40,009 nucleotides of DNA from positions 1-40,009 of the IMG/VR virus record IMGVR_UViG_3300045110_000131; one strand, given 5' to 3'. The notes below the pieces were generated by a model. That model did not search any database and was not told where the DNA came from. It saw only the letters and a list, made by a program, of their open reading frames with translations. Made by a program: the position numbers and the translations under genes. Shown piece by piece: positions 1 through 7,973 of this stretch. Numbering within the stretch: the stretch's first letter is position 1; each line of letters starts with the position of its first letter. The DNA is from a virus.

Positions 1-127
1 TTCCCTGAACATACTCAGCCGAGCGTTGATCGGCTATATTCTGAACGGCCTGTTTGGCTTGATTGAGTACGTCGGCTTGGCCAATGTTGCCGCGCATATT
101 GTCGGTGAAGGCGCGGCTTGCTGCCCC
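1..127. repeat. Terminal direct repeat, left copy
   Basis: Bases 1-127 are identical to 39883-40009. The repeat lies inside one open frame that stays in phase when the ends are joined. A length of exactly 127 equals a common maximum assembler k-mer, so it most probably marks circular closure of the contig and not a physical terminal repeat. Confidence 0.95.
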
Positions 128-787
128 GCCCTCCCTGCCCGCATTGACCGCTTCTCCAATGGTGGCGGCACTGGTACCCGTGGTAGCGCCTAGAACGGCC
201 TTTCCGAGCCCTCCTGCGGCCTTTCCAGCTATCATGGCGGCCTTGGCAGGGACCGTTAGCGGGTTCACAACCTTGGCCGCAGTTCCCATGACATCGGCAG
301 CTTTGGCAAGTCCGGGAATCCGAGCTGCAGCACCTTCGCCACCTGTCAGGACAGTCGCCAAATCACCAGCCACGCCTATCGGATCGCTTGCGACGGCATT
401 CTTGAGGCCTTGGACCGATCCATAGCGATCGGCATAGAACTGCCCCACGGCGCTCGCCTTGTCCATGGCGGGCTGACGCCTGATCTGCATGGAGTCAGGC
501 AGCACCATGTTGAGGCCATTAGCGATGCCTCCGGCCCCCACGTCGCCCAGAGTGTCGATAGTATCAAGCGGATGCATGACGGCCTGTCCGATGCCAGAGG
601 CGAAATTTCCGGCACTTTCAGGAATATTCTGAACTGCCTGTGAGGCCACATCGCCCCAAGTCGAGGGCGGCGCTGGAGCAGGCGCAGCCTTTTGCGGGAT
701 TAAGTCGCTGAACGTGATCGCATTGCGCTGTGGCGCCTGCTGGGGTGGCGCTCCGCCCTGTGGGATGAGATCGTCAAACATGCCCAT
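1..787 (-). CDS. Ejection-type internal virion protein, N-terminal part (gene continues across the contig join)
   Basis: The frame starts at an ATG at 787 (a second in-frame ATG lies at 781), is open to base 1 and continues in the same phase at 39882, ending at 39089, to give 526 residues. The N-terminus holds two copies of a short motif, FDDLIPQ and FSDLIPQ, in a proline-rich stretch. After this comes a long Ala/Gly-rich part with hydrophobic amphipathic segments. Such proteins next to two other Gln/Ala-rich virion proteins resemble the ejection proteins of P22-like podoviruses, which form the trans-envelope DNA channel; this role is inferred from position and composition. No lytic transglycosylase motif was recognised. 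It begins a few bases after the 387-aa gene ends. Confidence 0.6.
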   Translation of the reverse strand, partial: MGMFDDLIPQGGAPPQQAPQRNAITFSDLIPQKAAPAPAPPSTWGDVASQAVQNIPESAGNFASGIGQAVMHPLDTIDTLGDVGAGGIANGLNMVLPDSMQIRRQPAMDKASAVGQFYADRYGSVQGLKNAVASDPIGVAGDLATVLTGGEGAAARIPGLAKAADVMGTAAKVVNPLTVPAKAAMIAGKAAGGLGKAVLGATTGTSAATIGEAVNAGREGGAASRAFTDNMRGNIGQADVLNQAKQAVQNIADQRSAEYVQG

Positions 788-789
788 AG

Positions 790-1953
790 CTATAGTCCTG
801 AGGGATCAATGCCATTTTCAATGAGCCGCTGTTTGACGGCCTCGGGGTCCGCGCCTTGTGAAATCGCATCTCGCGCCGCTGAAATGGTGGCATCAGCGTC
901 AGGAGATGGAACGGGCTGCGCTGTCTCGGAAGTGACTTGCAACGCAGGGCCCGCCGAGCGATGCATGGCGGCAATCGCCGTCGCGCGGTTCTGGGCCTTC
1001 TGTTGGAGGACTTCCTTACTGTCACCCGGTTGCGGGAAATACTGCCTGCGGGCGTTTTCAAACTCGCCTTCACTAATCGCGGCGCCCGATTCCTTGCGCA
1101 GCACGGCGTTGACGAAATTGCGCGTGGCTTGGTCGAACTTCTGGTAATTTTCGGAGACCACATAATTTCCGGCACCGAATGGAAGTCGGGCAGCATTCTT
1201 TTCAATCAGCGACATACCTTCGGTGGCAATAGCAGGGTCCGACAATATTTTGTCCGCCTCGGTCATCCGGTCATAAAAGCCAGCGGCATTTGACTGATCT
1301 GTGGTGGGACGGAGATTGCGCACCGGAACTGGTCTATTGGGGTCTTGTGGACCTCCAGTAATGGGTATCCATGTCGGCCTGCCATTTGCGTCATTTGGAC
1401 CCTGAACGAATCCGGCTGACGGCTGACTGGTTTTTGAAGGCCCTGAGGCGATGACCTCGCCATTCGGGCCATAGCGCACCTGTCCTTCGCCCAGAGTAAA
1501 GGGATCGGGAGGCTTGGGCTGCGGAGCAGGGCCGCTCGCAATGACTTGGCCATTTGACCCATAGCGCACATCACCCGGACCCAAGGTGAAGGGATCGGGC
1601 GGCGGCGGATGTGCTATCTGGTATTGCTCCCGAGCCATGATAGCGGCCTGCGGGCTGACAAACGGGTCATTGAAGGCTGTCGCTAGCGCATTCGGGTCAT
1701 TGCCCTGCAACGCCGCCGCAAGCGCCTTATTGGCCCCGGAAATACCCTGCTGCTCCTGACTGTTGGCCCGGCCTTCATCTATGCCCCCCACTAGGCCCTG
1801 TGCGAGCCTTGCGACGGCCTGCCACGGAGATGCCACGGGCGAGGCATCTCCGGCCTGCTGAAGCAAGGCAGCCGCCAGACGGCGCCTCTGGGCAATCGTC
1901 GCGGGTGTTGCCTGACCATTGGGCGGAAGCATGAATGAAAGATTGAGCGCCAT
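790..1953 (-). CDS. Virion ejection-type protein with tandem PDPFTLG repeat
   Basis: 387 residues starting at an ATG 9 bp after the upstream gene. Around residues 115-170 a unit of about 28 residues occurs twice: PDPFTLG, then VRYG, a short spacer and VIASGP. The C-terminal half has a stretch common in phage ejection-type proteins, with RNFVNAVLRKESGAAIS followed by a Y-F-PQPGDS segment. It is Gln/Ala-rich, with no signal peptide or transmembrane segment. It lies between two other candidate ejection proteins, the arrangement of gp7/gp20/gp16-type genes in P22-like phages. The virion role is inferred from position and motif; enzymatic activity is not expected. Confidence 0.6.
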   Translation of the reverse strand: MALNLSFMLPPNGQATPATIAQRRRLAAALLQQAGDASPVASPWQAVARLAQGLVGGIDEGRANSQEQQGISGANKALAAALQGNDPNALATAFNDPFVSPQAAIMAREQYQIAHPPPPDPFTLGPGDVRYGSNGQVIASGPAPQPKPPDPFTLGEGQVRYGPNGEVIASGPSKTSQPSAGFVQGPNDANGRPTWIPITGGPQDPNRPVPVRNLRPTTDQSNAAGFYDRMTEADKILSDPAIATEGMSLIEKNAARLPFGAGNYVVSENYQKFDQATRNFVNAVLRKESGAAISEGEFENARRQYFPQPGDSKEVLQQKAQNRATAIAAMHRSAGPALQVTSETAQPVPSPDADATISAARDAISQGADPEAVKQRLIENGIDPSGL

Positions 1954-1962
1954 GATAATCTC

Positions 1963-2772
1963 CTATGCGAACGGACTACCAAATCCGCCGCTGGCCCAAC
2001 CGCCCAGCACTGTTCCACCGAGTGCCCCAAGCCCGCCCATCATTCCCTGATACTGGCCCAATTGGGATTGATAGTTGGCCTGCCTGAGCCCGGCAATATC
2101 GACGCCATTGACGCCCACCTGGGGCGTGGTCACCCAATTGGGTTGCTGGAGCTGCTGACCGTTCATAAGTGCCATGGTTTCGTTGATTGGCTGGTTGCGC
2201 TCAGTGAGTGCGGTCTGCTGGCCGGTCGTGTAGCTATTCAGGTCGAAGTTGTTCTTGGCGTAGGCCTGCTGTTCGGCAAGCCGTGCCATTTCGGAATTAT
2301 AGGCGTCCGAGCCGATGTTGATCCCCTTGTTGGCAAGATCGGTGGCGAGCGCATCCCGTGCCTGCTGGTTGTTCTTATCGTTGAGTGAACCATAAAGCTG
2401 ATCAGCCCATGCCATGTGTTCGGTTGGATCATACTTGAAGGGAGTTCCGAGCAAGTCCGCGATCTTGGCTTCCTGGGCGAGGGCAATATCATTCGCGCCC
2501 GCATCGAACTGATTGGTCTGTTCGAGCAGATGCTGCTGCTCAGGCGACAATGTTTGCGTCGAGGTATAACGGGGGTTTGTGATTGTCTTGCCTGTCGACG
2601 GGTCGACATAACTCCAGCTCCCATCCTGGCTGTAAACCAGATTTCCATAGGGTGTGAACTGATTGACCATGTTCATCTGTTGCTGGGTAATGGCAGTATC
2701 CCGATTCAGCCCCTGCTGAAGCGCCGCTGTCTTGCTGGGATTGGGAGCATTGGGAGGGTTGAACGTGTGCAT
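1963..2772 (-). CDS. Gln/Asn-rich virion protein, probable ejection or tail component
   Basis: 269 residues from an ATG 6 bp after the Gly-rich gene. The N-terminal quarter contains NQFTPYGNL and YVDPSTGK, a pattern seen in phage proteins encoded between tail and ejection genes. The middle is a charged, Gln/Ala-rich helical region. The C-terminus is a Gly-rich hydrophobic tail (GGLGALGGTVLGGW) that could insert in a membrane. It is the first of three consecutive proteins with this composition. A role in the ejectosome or tail tip is an inference; the family was not identified. Confidence 0.5.
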   Translation of the reverse strand: MHTFNPPNAPNPSKTAALQQGLNRDTAITQQQMNMVNQFTPYGNLVYSQDGSWSYVDPSTGKTITNPRYTSTQTLSPEQQHLLEQTNQFDAGANDIALAQEAKIADLLGTPFKYDPTEHMAWADQLYGSLNDKNNQQARDALATDLANKGINIGSDAYNSEMARLAEQQAYAKNNFDLNSYTTGQQTALTERNQPINETMALMNGQQLQQPNWVTTPQVGVNGVDIAGLRQANYQSQLGQYQGMMGGLGALGGTVLGGWASGGFGSPFA

Positions 2773-2778
2773 GGCTAT

Positions 2779-4083
2779 TTACCGTCCGTTCATCAATGCC
2801 CTGGCAAGCATGGAGTTATTGCCTCCATTCTGCCAGCCTCCCATGGGTTGACCGCCATTTCCGCCTCCATAAACGCCGTTGCCGGGGGCTAGGTGGTAGA
2901 AACGGTTGGGGCCAACATTGCCACCGTTGCTAGCGCCGCCATTGCTGATCGGAGGCCCTCCCCGCCAAGGCTGAATGCCGTTGCCATCATTGCCAGCACC
3001 GCCATTAATGTAATTGATCCCATTGGGCGGAATGCCATTGCCGCCGTTGCCAAACGGGGGTTGGCGCCATGGCGTAATTCCGTTTCCGCCATTGCCAACA
3101 TTGCCGCCATTGCCACCGTTGATATAGTTGATCCCATTGGGCGGAATGCCGTTTCCATTTCCTCCATTGGCAAGCGGCGGCCCGCCAAACCATGGCGTAG
3201 TTCCACCGCCGTTGCCAGCTCCACCGTTGCCGCCATTAACGTAGTTGATCCTCCCGGTTGGCTGAATGCCATTGCCAGCGCTGCCTATAGGATTGGGACC
3301 GTTGCTAGCACCGCCACCGTTCGTGATGTAATTGATGCCGTTTGGAGGAGTGCCATTGCCGTTATTGCCAACATTTCCGCCGCCGCCATTGCCGCCATTA
3401 CTGAGTGGAGGACCGCCAAACCACGGTGTTTGACCGCCGTTGCCATTATTTGGAATAATGGTCCCCGGACGGTCAGGAACGAAGGTTTCCGGGCCATTTT
3501 CGCCAACTGTAGCAGGCTGACCGACGGGCGGTCGCCCGCCATTGGCATATCCCCCATGAGGCGAATAGCGGGGGTCCCCTCCCCTCATCTCGCTTTTGCC
3601 GCTAGGAGGGCCTCCAGGATAATTATAGCCTCCAGGCCATCCCTTGCCGGGGCCGCTGTAGCTGCCGCCGCCGCTGAGGTCGCCGTAATAGCTTGACCCG
3701 CCTGTTTGAGGGTCCACGCCGCCCCAGTCAGAAGGAGCCCCACCGGGATAGTAGTAGTTGGGATGGGGAAAATTCATCCATGCTCCCGGCACCCGCGTGA
3801 TTGGGTAGGCCGTCGGATTGGCAATCGGTCCCGGATGGTAAATGGTTCCAGGACGGACAGCGCCGCCCATCGACGTGTACGGAGAATGGTAGGGCGTCGA
3901 ATAGCCGCCCGGCTGACCCGGTCTGCTATAGCCGGTATAACCGCTGGTGCCGTTATACATGCCGCCACCGCCACCGCCATGCCCAGCATAGCCGCCGCTC
4001 GAGCCGCCGCCGCCATAGCCGGGGCCACCGCCCGCGCGACCGCTGTAGCCATTGTTGTTCATGTCCTTCAATTCATTCGGCAT
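2779..4083 (-). CDS. Gly/Asn-rich low-complexity repeat protein, probable virion component
   Basis: 434 residues, dominated by Gly, Asn, Pro and Tyr, with no hydrophobic core segment. Residues 1-60 are Gly/Tyr-rich. Around residue 190 lies GENGPETFVPDRPGTI, a motif resembling the GE-GPE-FVP element of tape-measure and internal virion proteins. From about residue 220 a unit built on PPNGINYI followed by NGGNGG and a WxGGPP box recurs, giving an extended collagen-like or adhesive repeat. It overlaps the GNAT gene's end by 11 bp, so it is in the late operon. It may be a flexible tail appendage or an internal protein. The repeats make copy-number variation and assembly collapse plausible. Confidence 0.55.
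   Translation of the reverse strand: MPNELKDMNNNGYSGRAGGGPGYGGGGSSGGYAGHGGGGGGMYNGTSGYTGYSRPGQPGGYSTPYHSPYTSMGGAVRPGTIYHPGPIANPTAYPITRVPGAWMNFPHPNYYYPGGAPSDWGGVDPQTGGSSYYGDLSGGGSYSGPGKGWPGGYNYPGGPPSGKSEMRGGDPRYSPHGGYANGGRPPVGQPATVGENGPETFVPDRPGTIIPNNGNGGQTPWFGGPPLSNGGNGGGGNVGNNGNGTPPNGINYITNGGGASNGPNPIGSAGNGIQPTGRINYVNGGNGGAGNGGGTTPWFGGPPLANGGNGNGIPPNGINYINGGNGGNVGNGGNGITPWRQPPFGNGGNGIPPNGINYINGGAGNDGNGIQPWRGGPPISNGGASNGGNVGPNRFYHLAPGNGVYGGGNGGQPMGGWQNGGNNSMLARALMNGR
2890..3440 (-). repeat. Degenerate tandem repeats coding PPNGINYI/NGGNGG units
   Basis: On the - strand a segment reading about CCCAATGGGATCAA recurs near 3010-3030 and 3125-3145, with diverged versions near 3245 and 3330, separated by GCC/ATT-rich spacers. 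The units encode the repeats of the Gly-rich protein. They are imperfect and irregularly spaced. Confidence 0.7.
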
Positions 4084-4492
4084 GACTATTTCCTTTCAGA
4101 TAACGGCATTCCTCACGGAGAAGCCCATAGATTACAGCGTCATCGTCGGTAAACCAGCGCCGCAAGACGCCCTCTTGCCTGGCACCCATTTTCTTGATCA
4201 GCCCACGGATGAACCGATTTCGGCTCCGGGTTCTCACCGTCACCCGGTTGCATTTCAGCGTATCGAAACAGTAGACGGCGAGTTCCCGGCACACGCCCGC
4301 CTTAAGCAATCCCGGCCCCACGAAGGTCAGTTCTATATTGCGCTCGGCATAGTCATTCAGAATGATTGCGCCGGTCAGCCTTCCAAGCCTGTCGGTGATG
4401 CCCCAGGCCTCGAACGAAGGGGTAAAGACGCCACTGCCGAGATGAACCTCCGCCCATTTGGCGACTTCCTCACTGGCATTGCGGATGATCAA
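4073..4492 (-). CDS. GNAT-fold protein (internal virion or acetyltransferase-like)
   Basis: 139 residues. The order of a strand (FVGPGLLKAGV), a helix (CRELAVYCFDTLKCNRVTV) and a late basic helix ahead of a beta element (FIRGLIKKMGARQEGVLRRW) matches the Gcn5-related N-acetyltransferase fold. The canonical acetyl-CoA loop (R/Q-x-x-G-x-G/A) is not clear, so activity is doubtful. Phage T7 gp13, a small protein needed for assembly of its ejection proteins, has this fold. The position just before ejection-type genes suggests a similar structural role. The ATG lies directly next to the upstream stop at 4493. Confidence 0.6.
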   Translation of the reverse strand: MIIRNASEEVAKWAEVHLGSGVFTPSFEAWGITDRLGRLTGAIILNDYAERNIELTFVGPGLLKAGVCRELAVYCFDTLKCNRVTVRTRSRNRFIRGLIKKMGARQEGVLRRWFTDDDAVIYGLLREECRYLKGNSHAE

Positions 4493-4807
4493 CTATCGTC
4501 CCTTTAATAGGGCATTGATGAGTTGTGGCGAAACCTTGTGAGGAATGTACTGATCACCCTGCCACGTCCCGGCGAGTTCCGGTCGATCCTTCGCGTATTT
4601 GGAATAGACGCTGAATGTCGGATGGTTCGGCTTCTTGAATGTATCATCCCAGTGTCCATTTGCGGCAGGCTCTAGTCCAGCCTTGAAGGCTCCCCGCAAA
4701 TCATAATCGAGTCCGCTGTCATTTGGCGCGTTTATCCGCTTCCATTCCTGAAACAGGATTTCCTCGGTTGGGGTGAGCACCGTATCATAAGGCTGATAAT
4801 TGGGCAT
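4493..4807 (-). CDS. Conserved podovirus-type hypothetical protein
   Basis: 104 residues, start overlapping the last base of the gp10-like gene. It contains DYDLRGAFKAG and NGHWDDTFKKPNHPTFS, a pair of motifs I associate with a small protein conserved next to tail genes in many phages. Its C-terminus is basic. No enzyme motif or membrane segment is present. The function is unknown; position suggests a tail or assembly factor. Confidence 0.6.
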   Translation of the reverse strand: MPNYQPYDTVLTPTEEILFQEWKRINAPNDSGLDYDLRGAFKAGLEPAANGHWDDTFKKPNHPTFSVYSKYAKDRPELAGTWQGDQYIPHKVSPQLINALLKGR

Positions 4808-6438
4808 TATATCACCCCGCCCCGCTCATAGACGATGTCAAACGCGGTCAGGTCGAACTTGAACTCTGTCACCGGCAACGATGACCATGTGTCGGGGCCA
4901 TCCCAGAACGACACATCCCAGGTGAAATCCCCATCGGTCGATGCCTCGGCATCGATGCTCATGAAGATGTAGGGCGAAACCACCGTGCCAATGTTGCCAT
5001 TGCCGCGCCACGCGAGAGTAACCCTCGTGCCCGACCAGATGTCCGGGCCACCCCAAATCGATTCATCCCAAGTGAAAAGATGATCCTGGGAAATATCTTC
5101 GGTGGCACTGATGTCGGTAGGCGTCACATAGTCCACGGCGATCGCAATGCTGGGCACAAGATCGGTTATGTCCGTGGTGAAGATCGGGCGCACCGCGTGG
5201 ACCATTTTCAACTGGCCCGAGGCTTTCAGGTCCATGAAGGCTGGCAGCATGGCGGCAACGATGGCCTCCCCGTTATCGCTGGCGCCATATTCGGCGCGGT
5301 AAACCGCGCCGGTTCCGCCAAAATAGAGGCTGGTTTCAAACACGCCCCAGCAGATCGCATTCATGCCGATAAACGGCCCTCCCCATGCCCCGGTAAGAGT
5401 GTTGAAGGGGAATTGCTGGGTTGGCTGAGAACCAGCGGCGGGTATATTGAGGATGGCCATATTCTTCTTTGGAAATGAGAGAATTTGCCAGCCGAAAACT
5501 TCTCCTCCCCGCTGCACTGCGGCAATAAAGGCCTGCTGAATATTGCGTGTCAGCGCAATCGACTGAATAGCCCCCTGTTCGGTCTGGATGGCTTGGCTCA
5601 TCGGTACCACGCCATCCTCGGTCAGGATGGCCAGATCGCCGCCCACTTCGATGATGCAACGGCGCCCGATCGGTTTTCCCATATGAAAAACACCGATAAG
5701 GGACCATGTTGTGGATGAGGACGGGTCTATTCCCTGATAGACCGCAACTTCACCCTCCGACGTAACAATGGTCAACAGGTCGTCCATGCCAGCGCCAGAA
5801 TCACGGGTCCATGTGCCCAGCGCCATGACGAAGCCGCCCTTGCGGAATAAAGCTCCCACCGGAAAGGCAACCGCAGCCCCCGCAATGCTTTCGACGGGGA
5901 GATAGTAGATGGTCATCGAATTGACAGGAACGAACCAGAGCCGCTTCTGGTGGTTCATCAGGTTGATGAATGTCGAGGAAATCGCCCCGGTAATGACCGG
6001 CGTGGTCCATGTCGTTCCATTATAAATCCGCACATCATCGGCGCCATTACAGATGACGAGGAATTGCCCGCCCGAAGTGGCGAACATGATTTGCTGCCAC
6101 ATGCCATTGTTGAGGCCTGAGACTGCCGAAGTCCCAACCGGCCCACTATCGGTCACATCAAAGATATCGCTATCCGTGGCCGCGAACATTTTACTAGCGG
6201 AGGCGCTGGTGTAAGCCATAATTGTTGACACATCACCCAACATATCGGTTGCATGGGCTATATGGCCAAGCCTGACGCGCACCCGGTCAACCTCGGGAAA
6301 CCAGTTAGTCATAATGAGCGCCGTCCCCGGCGGGGCATTGACCGGGCTTTCCGTGGTCAAGCCCAATACCGGCGCTTTCACCTGAATGGTGCTGGAAACC
6401 ATGCGCCGTTGCGGGTTGGGGCGAAGCGCTTTTCTCAT
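4807..6438 (-). CDS. Tail stabilisation protein, P22 gp10-like
   Basis: 543 residues from the ATG at 6438, which overlaps the upstream TGA as ATGA; an extension to a TTG at 6459 is less likely. The N-terminus runs TTESPVNAPPGTALIMTNWFPE, the usual opening of P22 gp10-like proteins that plug the portal after DNA packaging. The rest is beta-rich with many short repeats (DITDL, FTWDESIWGGPD, FTWDVSFWDGPD) consistent with a propeller-like fold. It directly follows the gp4-like connector gene, as in P22-type tails. Assignment rests on N-terminal pattern, size and order. Confidence 0.75.
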   Translation of the reverse strand: MRKALRPNPQRRMVSSTIQVKAPVLGLTTESPVNAPPGTALIMTNWFPEVDRVRVRLGHIAHATDMLGDVSTIMAYTSASASKMFAATDSDIFDVTDSGPVGTSAVSGLNNGMWQQIMFATSGGQFLVICNGADDVRIYNGTTWTTPVITGAISSTFINLMNHQKRLWFVPVNSMTIYYLPVESIAGAAVAFPVGALFRKGGFVMALGTWTRDSGAGMDDLLTIVTSEGEVAVYQGIDPSSSTTWSLIGVFHMGKPIGRRCIIEVGGDLAILTEDGVVPMSQAIQTEQGAIQSIALTRNIQQAFIAAVQRGGEVFGWQILSFPKKNMAILNIPAAGSQPTQQFPFNTLTGAWGGPFIGMNAICWGVFETSLYFGGTGAVYRAEYGASDNGEAIVAAMLPAFMDLKASGQLKMVHAVRPIFTTDITDLVPSIAIAVDYVTPTDISATEDISQDHLFTWDESIWGGPDIWSGTRVTLAWRGNGNIGTVVSPYIFMSIDAEASTDGDFTWDVSFWDGPDTWSSLPVTEFKFDLTAFDIVYERGGVI

Positions 6439-7157
6439 GTCGAAATGACGCCCGGCCAATAGTTGTCGGGATATTTGCCCAGGAAGGCTTGCGTGGTTGA
6501 GACGCCATGCGGGCCTCGGTCGTCGCCAATCATCTTTTCCTTGGCTCCCTCGAATGTCGCCATATCCTCGGCATAGTCGAGGCCCTTGCTCTGTTTCCAG
6601 CGCCAGACGACGGAAAGGGTCAGGAGATCGGAAGGGATGATGGGAAAATCCGTGTCGATGGTAAACCTCGCCTTGTCATTGACGTTGGTAATTTCGTTGA
6701 TTGGCCTGATCCAGTTTTTCGAGACATACTCATAGCGGAAGGAATCGGTCACAGCGGGCGCCGCCAGAATGTTGATTACCCCCTGCTGCATGGACCAATA
6801 TTTCTGCACTGCCGTCACGGCCTGCACGGTCACCATTAGCCATTCGTCACTGTTGAGAGCGCCTATGACTGGGCGGCGCATCCCTACGTCCCATAGGTAG
6901 GTGTTGGGCGTGAAGCGGTCGAAGTCGGCAGGAGGTTGTCCTGTCTGGATTTGGCTTGCTATCCCTGGGAAAGTCTTAATATTACGAAGCATGGACCAGC
7001 TATGTTCGCCGGCAAGATCATTGCCCGCCGCCATGACAAGCCGCATGATCTGGTCCACCTTGGTATCGCTCGAATTGACGGCAACCGACGGGCTATCCAG
7101 CCCGATCTGGACGGAGATATCTTGAACGACTTGCAGGATGGTGTCGGTGGCGTACAT
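6435..7157 (-). CDS. Head-to-tail connector, P22 gp4-like
   Basis: 240 residues. Near the N-terminus a helical stretch ends in QIMRLVMAAGNDLAGEHSW, typical of gp4/gp11-type adaptors (usual form: a helix, then A-x-E-x-x-x-x-HDW). Later there is a beta strand block with FRYEYVSKNW, and a C-terminal region with LLTLSVVWRWKQSKGLDY found in this family. It would bind the portal ring and receive the gp10-like protein, which is encoded immediately downstream with an ATGA overlap. The start codon sits one base from the previous stop. Confidence 0.75.
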   Translation of the reverse strand: MYATDTILQVVQDISVQIGLDSPSVAVNSSDTKVDQIMRLVMAAGNDLAGEHSWSMLRNIKTFPGIASQIQTGQPPADFDRFTPNTYLWDVGMRRPVIGALNSDEWLMVTVQAVTAVQKYWSMQQGVINILAAPAVTDSFRYEYVSKNWIRPINEITNVNDKARFTIDTDFPIIPSDLLTLSVVWRWKQSKGLDYAEDMATFEGAKEKMIGDDRGPHGVSTTQAFLGKYPDNYWPGVIST

Positions 7158-7391
7158 TTAGGCGGCTTTCTTCGGTCGGCCGGGCTTGCGCTTCTCGGGC
7201 TCAGGCATTGGCGGGACTAATTGGTCACTATTGAATACTGCCAATGCTTCCTGGTATCTTGCCATATCAGCATCCGTCGCCTTGCGAGGCCCTATCTGAT
7301 TGCTGGCATCGACGCGATAGGCAAACATTACGGTTCCATCTTCGGCAGTGAAGAATGACGGTCCATGAGTGAAGATTGCTTCTCTTGTCAT
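7158..7391 (-). CDS. Small hypothetical protein with AT-hook-like C-terminus
   Basis: 77 residues. The first half (ATG at 7391, overlapping the upstream stop) has DGTVMFAYRVDASNQIG, and the C-terminus ends in KRKPGRPKKAA, where GRP flanked by basic residues is an AT-hook-like DNA-binding element. Genes of this size between head and connector genes are common in podoviruses. The role is unknown; binding to packaged DNA is a guess from the C-terminus. Confidence 0.55.
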   Translation of the reverse strand: MTREAIFTHGPSFFTAEDGTVMFAYRVDASNQIGPRKATDADMARYQEALAVFNSDQLVPPMPEPEKRKPGRPKKAA

Positions 7392-7966
7392 GCCGCTTGA
7401 TCCTTCTGTGCCGCCTCAAACCGGGCATTGAGTTTAGTGATCTGTTCCTTCATCGCCGCAATATCGCGGTCACGTTGTGCGAGCTCACTTTCAAGCCGGG
7501 TTACAATCTTCGAGCCCTCCGCCGCCTCCAGATAGCTCTTGGCCTTCTTGCGGAGTTCCACCATGCCCATCATGCGCTGGACTGCCGTATCCGGCGCATT
7601 CGCCAGATGCTCAAGCGTCAGAATGTTGATGCCCTGCAATTCCTTGATCTGTGAGGGAGCCAGAAAGGGCACCATCGAAAGCGGAGTTCCGTCTATTGGC
7701 TGCTGTTGCGTGGCTTTCCATCGGGCATACATGGCGCCCGTCCATGGATCGCGTTTGACTTTTTCATCCACCTCTTTGACAAATTCATCGCGCGAACCGG
7801 GATTGGTAATGGCTACCATGTCGCAATCCTCAAAGATTGGGCGCCCTTCCACTTGGGATTTTCCTGGCCGCTCCACCGGCTCGATGAAGAAGCGAAGAAT
7901 GGGACGCGGGCCGGATTGCGTCATGGGCTGGGGAAGGTCGAAGAAACTGGCGTCAGTAGGGTCCAT
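7388..7966 (-). CDS. Head-associated hypothetical protein with C-terminal coiled coil
   Basis: 192 residues. It starts with an acidic/proline region and RPILRFFIEPVERPGK, then a middle part where LQGINILTLEHLANAPD resembles a helix-hairpin-helix-like stretch. The last 50 residues form a strong heptad coiled coil (LESELAQRDRDIAAMKEQI and on). It lies between the glycosyltransferase fusion and the AT-hook protein and overlaps the latter by 4 bp. A structural or assembly role is inferred from position; no homologous family was named with confidence. Confidence 0.5.
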   Translation of the reverse strand: MDPTDASFFDLPQPMTQSGPRPILRFFIEPVERPGKSQVEGRPIFEDCDMVAITNPGSRDEFVKEVDEKVKRDPWTGAMYARWKATQQQPIDGTPLSMVPFLAPSQIKELQGINILTLEHLANAPDTAVQRMMGMVELRKKAKSYLEAAEGSKIVTRLESELAQRDRDIAAMKEQITKLNARFEAAQKDQAA

Positions 7967-7973
7967 TTTTCAC

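Noticed and set aside
1-127. True physical terminal repeat for packaging
   Set aside because: The length matches a standard k-mer size and the repeat lies within an intact coding frame. Circular overlap is the simpler reading.
2893-3696. Long + strand frame opposite the Gly-rich gene
   Set aside because: It is the antisense of a low-complexity repeat and has no coding context on the + strand.
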